From an uncultured Bacteroidota bacterium (GTDB lineage: Bacteria; Bacteroidota; Bacteroidia; Chitinophagales; LD1): a stretch of 53,159 nucleotides of DNA. The notes beneath the pieces were generated by a model. That model was given only the letters and a program-made list of their open reading frames with translations, did not search any database and was not told the DNA's origin. Both the position numbers and the translations under genes were made by a program. The stretch lies in NCBI GenBank assembly GCA_903861145.1, contig CAIOTH010000140.1:1-53159 (forward strand). The letters run 5' to 3'. Below are positions 49,066 to 53,159 of this stretch, one piece after another. Every line of letters starts with the position of its first letter. Position 1 is the first letter of the stretch.

Positions 49066-51819
49066 TTGCAAACTTTATTTCGAAAACCTCCGCTTACGCT
49101 GTATTTAACACTGTTATGCGTAACTATGGTTAGCTTTTCAAAATCGGGCCCCCGGTTCGGCATCAATCCTTATGAAAGCAATAATAAAGTTTTTTCAGAT
49201 AGCCTGAAAGAAAAGGCCGCCCTTACCGGTCCCGACTCAATAATAGTTTTACACAAGGATTCGGCCTTGAAGACTAATGTAGATTCCATCCGGACAAAAG
49301 ATTCCACCCGGGTGTTTATTACCGATACTATTCACAAAAAAGATACGGTGGCATTAGCCGAAGAAGGTGAAATCAAAGATATTATCAATTACAAGGCTAC
49401 CGATTCTATAGTGTACGATATGGAGACCAAACGCATGCTGCTTTACAATACAGCCGACGTTAAATACCAGAAAATAAAGCTTAATGCCAATCTTGTTGAT
49501 TTCGATTGGACAACTTTTACCCTTGGCGCACGAGGCAGTGGTGATAGTGTCGGCCGGCCGGCTGGTAATCCCGTTTTTTCGGAAGATGGTAAGGAATTTA
49601 AGGCCGATTCGATGAAGTATAACTTCAAAACCAAGAAAGGCCTGGTTTACCATGTGGTTACCAAAGAAGGCGAAGCCTATATACACAGCGAGGCCGTAAA
49701 GAAAAACGATGATGAAAGCTGGTATGGAAAATACTCCGCCTATACTACCTGCGACCTCGACCATCCTCACTTTTACTTTAAGGCCAAAAAGGTGAAAATT
49801 ATACCTGAAAAGGTCATGGTAAGTGGACCCGCCAATCTGTGGATTGGCGATATACCCACACCCCTTTATGTGCCATTCGGAATCTTCCCGGTAAAACAGG
49901 GCCAGCGTTCAGGCATTGTTTTACCCGAATATGGCCAGGATGCTATACTGGGCTTCTTTCTGCGCAACGGGGGCTATTATTGGTCTATAAACGACTATCT
50001 AAATGCCAAGGTTACCGGACAGGTTTCAACCAACGGAACTTTCGGTTTCACAGCAGCATCGCAATATGCGCTGCGTTACAAGTTTACCGGCTCATTTAGT
50101 TTTTCGTTTTTGCGCACCAGACCTTACGACCCCGATTTGCCTGGCCAGAAACCAACTAACTCATACAGCTTTTCTTGGAGTCACGCTCAAGACCCCCGCT
50201 CATTACCCAACTCCACCTTTGGTGCCAGTGTGCAAATGCAATCGGCCGATTACTACCAACAAAGCCGGGTTACTGATGCCCGTTTGCTAAACACCTCTTT
50301 TAACTCATCAATCAGTTTCTCCCACAGTTTCGTGGGCTCACCTTTTAGCTTAAGCATTACCGCCCGCCACGACCAAAACTTACTCAACCGCACAATCGAT
50401 TTTACAGTTCCAACCATGCGCTTATCTATGTCGCACATTACTCCTTTTAAGAGTAAAATACAGAGCGAAAAACCAAAGTGGTACGAAAACATTGGTATTG
50501 CTTATTCATTCGAAATTCAAAACCGTTTAAGTACCTACGACTCTATTCTTTTCCAGCAGCAATCGCTTAAAAAAATAACCTTCGGCGTTGACCAGAATTT
50601 CAGTATCGACGCACCGTTCAAGATATTCAAATACTTTACCTTAACCCCGCAGTTTCAATACCAGGAGCGCACCTATTTTAAAGGGACAAATCAAAGCTGG
50701 GACCCCGATACGGTATACTCTATTGACCCTTACAGCCGCCGGATGGACACAGTTAACGGCCGCATAAAATCAGATACTGTATGGCGCATCAATTCGGCCC
50801 ACGACTTTAGCGCATCGCTTACTTTAGGCACTAAGGTTACCGGTATATTTAAGTTTAAGGGCAAATATCTTAAAGCCATTAAGCACGTATTTACACCTAG
50901 CATTTCCGCCAACTATCACCCCGATTTCGGAACCGACTTTTGGGGTTATTACCACAACATTCAAAGCAGTGCCACCGGTACCATTTCAAGGTACTCGGTT
51001 TTTGACCCGGGCGCCATTTACGGCATCCCAACGCCCGGTAAACAAGGGGCCATACTATGGAATTTAGGGAACAACTTTGAAATGAAAACGTATTCGAAAA
51101 CCGACTCCGTTAATCATGAAAAGAAGCTGGGCTTACTCGACCAGGTAAACCTATCGGGTGGATACAACTTTGCAGCCGACTCGTTGCGCCTGTTACCCTT
51201 CAATTTATCAGTAGTATCAGCAAGAATGTTTAACCTGATGAGCGTCAATTTTAATGCCGTGTTCGACCCCTACTCAACCGATTCATTTAACCAGGATATC
51301 AATACTTACTACTGGAAAACACACCACAAACTGGTACGCTTTGCAACTGCTAATGCCGGCCTTACTTTTTCTGTGCACTCCAAACCTAAACCAAGTTTGC
51401 CGCCATCCGAAGCTCCTCCCAAATACATTGGCGATTACGTTTCGTACTCACCCGACCAAATCTATAATTTCGATATACCCTGGAATTTTAGTGCCGGCTA
51501 TAACTTTAACGTTACCCATGGCACTTACTTAAAGCCCGATACTATAATCACAGTTCAGTCGCTCAACGTTAAACTTGATTTTAACCTAACGCCACATTGG
51601 AAAGTGGCCGTTAGCACCGGTTTCGATATTATACACCGCCAGGTAACGCTTACCAATGTTACCGTTATACGCGACCTGCATTGCTGGGAACTTACCTTTA
51701 ACTGGACACCGGCGTTGCCAACATTTAACGGGCAACAGTTCAGCATTATACTTCAACCTAAATCAACCACGCTTAAAGATTTGAAAGTGCAGAAGAAGAA
51801 CTCACTTCAACCACTGTGA
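49066..51819 (+). CDS. lptD: LPS-assembly protein LptD (Bacteroidota type)
   Basis: Product of about 917 residues. I take the TTG at 49066, since it opens a signal peptide (LQTLFRKPPLTLYLTLLCVTMVSFS) and lies downstream of the probable -7 box at 48971-48978; the ATG at 49126 would remove the signal. Early part: an OstA-like N-terminal domain (IINYKATDSIVYDMETKRMLLYNTADVKYQKIKLNANLVDFDW...FSEDGKEFKADSMKYNFKTKKGLVYHVVTKEGEAYIHSE). The rest is a large beta-barrel with the LptD signature PLYVPFGIFPVKQGQRSGIVLPEYG and a FNWTP-rich C-terminus. It inserts LPS into the outer leaflet with LptE. Head-to-head with the amidase-MlaD-OstA run. Confidence 0.85.
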   Translation: MQTLFRKPPLTLYLTLLCVTMVSFSKSGPRFGINPYESNNKVFSDSLKEKAALTGPDSIIVLHKDSALKTNVDSIRTKDSTRVFITDTIHKKDTVALAEEGEIKDIINYKATDSIVYDMETKRMLLYNTADVKYQKIKLNANLVDFDWTTFTLGARGSGDSVGRPAGNPVFSEDGKEFKADSMKYNFKTKKGLVYHVVTKEGEAYIHSEAVKKNDDESWYGKYSAYTTCDLDHPHFYFKAKKVKIIPEKVMVSGPANLWIGDIPTPLYVPFGIFPVKQGQRSGIVLPEYGQDAILGFFLRNGGYYWSINDYLNAKVTGQVSTNGTFGFTAASQYALRYKFTGSFSFSFLRTRPYDPDLPGQKPTNSYSFSWSHAQDPRSLPNSTFGASVQMQSADYYQQSRVTDARLLNTSFNSSISFSHSFVGSPFSLSITARHDQNLLNRTIDFTVPTMRLSMSHITPFKSKIQSEKPKWYENIGIAYSFEIQNRLSTYDSILFQQQSLKKITFGVDQNFSIDAPFKIFKYFTLTPQFQYQERTYFKGTNQSWDPDTVYSIDPYSRRMDTVNGRIKSDTVWRINSAHDFSASLTLGTKVTGIFKFKGKYLKAIKHVFTPSISANYHPDFGTDFWGYYHNIQSSATGTISRYSVFDPGAIYGIPTPGKQGAILWNLGNNFEMKTYSKTDSVNHEKKLGLLDQVNLSGGYNFAADSLRLLPFNLSVVSARMFNLMSVNFNAVFDPYSTDSFNQDINTYYWKTHHKLVRFATANAGLTFSVHSKPKPSLPPSEAPPKYIGDYVSYSPDQIYNFDIPWNFSAGYNFNVTHGTYLKPDTIITVQSLNVKLDFNLTPHWKVAVSTGFDIIHRQVTLTNVTVIRDLHCWELTFNWTPALPTFNGQQFSIILQPKSTTLKDLKVQKKNSLQPL

Positions 51820-51820
51820 T

Positions 51821-51912
51821 GTGTTAACGTTCGAAAGTGTTAATGTGTTCACGTAAAAACATCTTATCACCATCCACATTCGCTAAACTTTAACACCTTC
51901 GCACCTTAACAC
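51821..51912. repeat. GTGTTAA imperfect inverted repeat
   Basis: Arm 1 (51821-51853, starting GTGTTAACGTTCGAAAGTGT) and arm 2 (51881-51912, whose complement starts GTGTTAAGGTGCGAAGGTGT) pair over about 32 bases with several mismatches and a 27-base loop. It fills the gap between LptD and CinA and could act as a 3'-end hairpin or be a dispersed element. Confidence 0.6.
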
Positions 51913-51923
51913 ATTAACACATT

Positions 51924-53159
51924 ATGAAAGCCACCGTAATTACCATTGGAGATGAAATATTAATAGGTCAGATAATTGATACCAATAGCGCATGGATTGG
52001 CCAACAATTCAGCACGCTGGGCGTTAAAATACACGAAATCATTTCGTGCGGAGATGATGCAGTCCAAATAGTTGATGCTATTGACCGGGCTAAAGCAAGT
52101 TCTCAAATTGTTTTAATGACCGGTGGTTTGGGCCCTACCAAAGATGACATTACCAAGAAAATTCTGGTTGATTATTTTAATACCGAACTGGTATTAAACG
52201 AAGAAGTTTGGGAGAAGATGAAGGCGATATTTGAGAAACGTGGCTTACAAGTGCTTGAGATAAACCGCTCGCAGGCCATGATACCTAAGGACTGCATTAT
52301 GTTGCCAAACATGCGCGGTACCGCCCAAGGTATGTGGTTCGAACGCGATGGCGTAGTGTTTATTTCAATGCCCGGTGTGCCACACGAGATGAAGCACCTG
52401 ATGGAAACCCAGGTTATACCAAAATTGCAGCAAAAGTTCACGTTCCCTAAAATAGTACACGCAACTATCATGACAGCCGGTGCAGGCGAGTCGGCCATTG
52501 CAAACATGCTCTCCACTTTCGAAAATGAACTACCCCCTAATATAAAACTTGCCTACCTGCCCAATTTAGGTACCGTAAAACTACGGCTTACCGCCTTTGG
52601 TGAAGGCGATAAATTAGTAGGTGAAGTGGAAGCACAAAAACAGAAGATGAAAGCCCTTTTAGGCTACCATGTATACTGCGACGGAGAGGAACCATTAGAG
52701 GCCATAGTTGGCAAAATGTTATTAGCTCAACAAGCCACTGTATCATGTGCTGAAAGCTGCACCGGTGGTTATATTTCGCATTTGTTCACTTCTATTTCAG
52801 GCAGTTCAAGATATTTTGAAGGTGGTGTTGTTTCTTATTCTTACGATGTTAAAGAAAAGATGCTGGGCGTAAAGCACGAAACCCTCCTTAAATACGGCGC
52901 TGTAAGCGAGGAGTGCGTTCGCGAAATGCTTCATGGGCTTTTAAGGGTAAGCGGCACAAACTATGGCATAGCCGTAAGCGGCATAGCCGGCCCCGATGGG
53001 GGCACACCCGAAAAGCCCGTGGGAACAGTTTGGATATCGGTTGGAAATAATGAGAAAATTATATCTAAAAGGTTCAACTTTTTCCCCTCGCGGATGGAAA
53101 ACATCCGCATATTTTCCAATGCTGCATTAAATATGTTGCGGCTTTTTATGGATGGGCAT
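51924..53159 (+). CDS. cinA: CinA-family nicotinamide-nucleotide amidohydrolase (3' end beyond window)
   Basis: 412 codons are present from ATG 51924 to the last base of the window with no stop; full CinA is about 415-425 residues, so only a few are missing. N-terminal MoCF-like domain (1-170): VITIGDEILIGQIIDTNSAWI, LMTGGLGPTKDD, ISMPGVPHEM. C-terminal PncC amidase domain (about 255-412): TVSCAESCTGGYISHLFTSISGSSRYFEGGVVSYS, AVSGIAGPDGGTPEKPVGTVWIS. The family deamidates NMN for NAD recycling, and the N-terminal part hydrolyses ADP-ribose; competence links are species-dependent. Confidence 0.93.
   Translation, partial: MKATVITIGDEILIGQIIDTNSAWIGQQFSTLGVKIHEIISCGDDAVQIVDAIDRAKASSQIVLMTGGLGPTKDDITKKILVDYFNTELVLNEEVWEKMKAIFEKRGLQVLEINRSQAMIPKDCIMLPNMRGTAQGMWFERDGVVFISMPGVPHEMKHLMETQVIPKLQQKFTFPKIVHATIMTAGAGESAIANMLSTFENELPPNIKLAYLPNLGTVKLRLTAFGEGDKLVGEVEAQKQKMKALLGYHVYCDGEEPLEAIVGKMLLAQQATVSCAESCTGGYISHLFTSISGSSRYFEGGVVSYSYDVKEKMLGVKHETLLKYGAVSEECVREMLHGLLRVSGTNYGIAVSGIAGPDGGTPEKPVGTVWISVGNNEKIISKRFNFFPSRMENIRIFSNAALNMLRLFMDGH

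Noticed and set aside
49354-49770. 138-codon minus-strand reading frame
   Set aside because: Antisense to the OstA-like part of LptD; no support.
1-53159. Search for tRNA, rRNA, riboswitches, insertion sequences, prophage and att sites
   Set aside because: None seen: no cloverleaf with a TTCGAATCC-type T arm, no transposase or integrase motifs, no conserved riboswitch core upstream of mgtE or other transporters.

Overview
The window is a contiguous piece of chromosome from a free-living member of the Bacteroidota. This rests on: -7 promoter boxes of the TAnnTTTG type instead of sigma70 boxes; two giant SprB-repeat proteins ending in the gliding-motility-associated (CHU_C, type B) C-terminal domain; two further secreted proteins with type A Por secretion tails, so the organism must run a type IX secretion system (its machinery is not in this window); a carboxypeptidase-regulatory/TonB receptor; and a Bacteroidota-style LptD/OstA/MlaD/amidase envelope cluster. 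The class cannot be fixed from the sequence alone. I see no rRNA, tRNA, CRISPR array, prophage or insertion sequence.

Layout. 1-4.8 kb: a small secreted protein, then a minus-strand run of an AlkD-like protein, a GreA/GreB-like coiled-coil protein, an aspartate/glutamate racemase-family enzyme and an arylsulfotransferase-family secreted protein. 5.2-14.1 kb: two tandem giant adhesin-like T9SS substrates with 11 and 9 SprB-type repeats. 14.1-20 kb (minus): a secreted glucosaminidase-fold protein, a cytochrome c-FTR1 iron permease fusion with a probable operator, a homologue of tRNA-queuosine mannosyltransferase (GTDC1/QTMAN), dihydroorotase and a small periplasmic protein. 20-24 kb (plus): a PNGase F-like secreted deglycosylase and MgtE. 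24-33 kb: beta-hexosaminidase and glycerophosphodiesterase (overlapping), a glycosyltransferase, an LpxH-like phosphoesterase, a degenerate low-molecular-weight phosphatase, a glutathione peroxidase and a TonB receptor. 33-42.8 kb: DUF2461, an alpha/beta hydrolase, a diheme lipoprotein, an M19-type dipeptidase, an HTH protein flanked by REP-like repeats, a 2-oxoacid dehydrogenase E2, a UbiA-like protein with a methyltransferase, a double OmpA-domain protein and a half-size TauE. 42.9-53.2 kb: a secreted seven-repeat (propeller-like) protein, then OstA, MlaD and amidase (minus) divergent from LptD (plus), and CinA running off the window end.

How the genes fit together. The recurring theme is the cell surface. 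T9SS-exported adhesins and a propeller protein sit with glycan-active enzymes (PNGase F-like, GH20 hexosaminidase, glucosaminidase) and lipid/LPS handling (GDPD, LpxH-like, OstA, LptD, MlaD). PNGase F-like plus hexosaminidase would suit scavenging of N-glycans, but they are separate transcription units and this link is inference. Intergenic spaces carry several families of short dispersed repeats: REP-like CGTCATTGCGAG units as an inverted pair, CACAAAG-type repeats and a GTGTTAA hairpin.

The most interesting items are the operator-like palindrome at the start site of the iron permease, the QTMAN homologue, the PNGase F homologue missing one acidic active-site residue, the phosphatase lacking its P-loop arginine, the domain-within-domain insertion in the first SprB protein, and the seven-repeat T9SS substrate.
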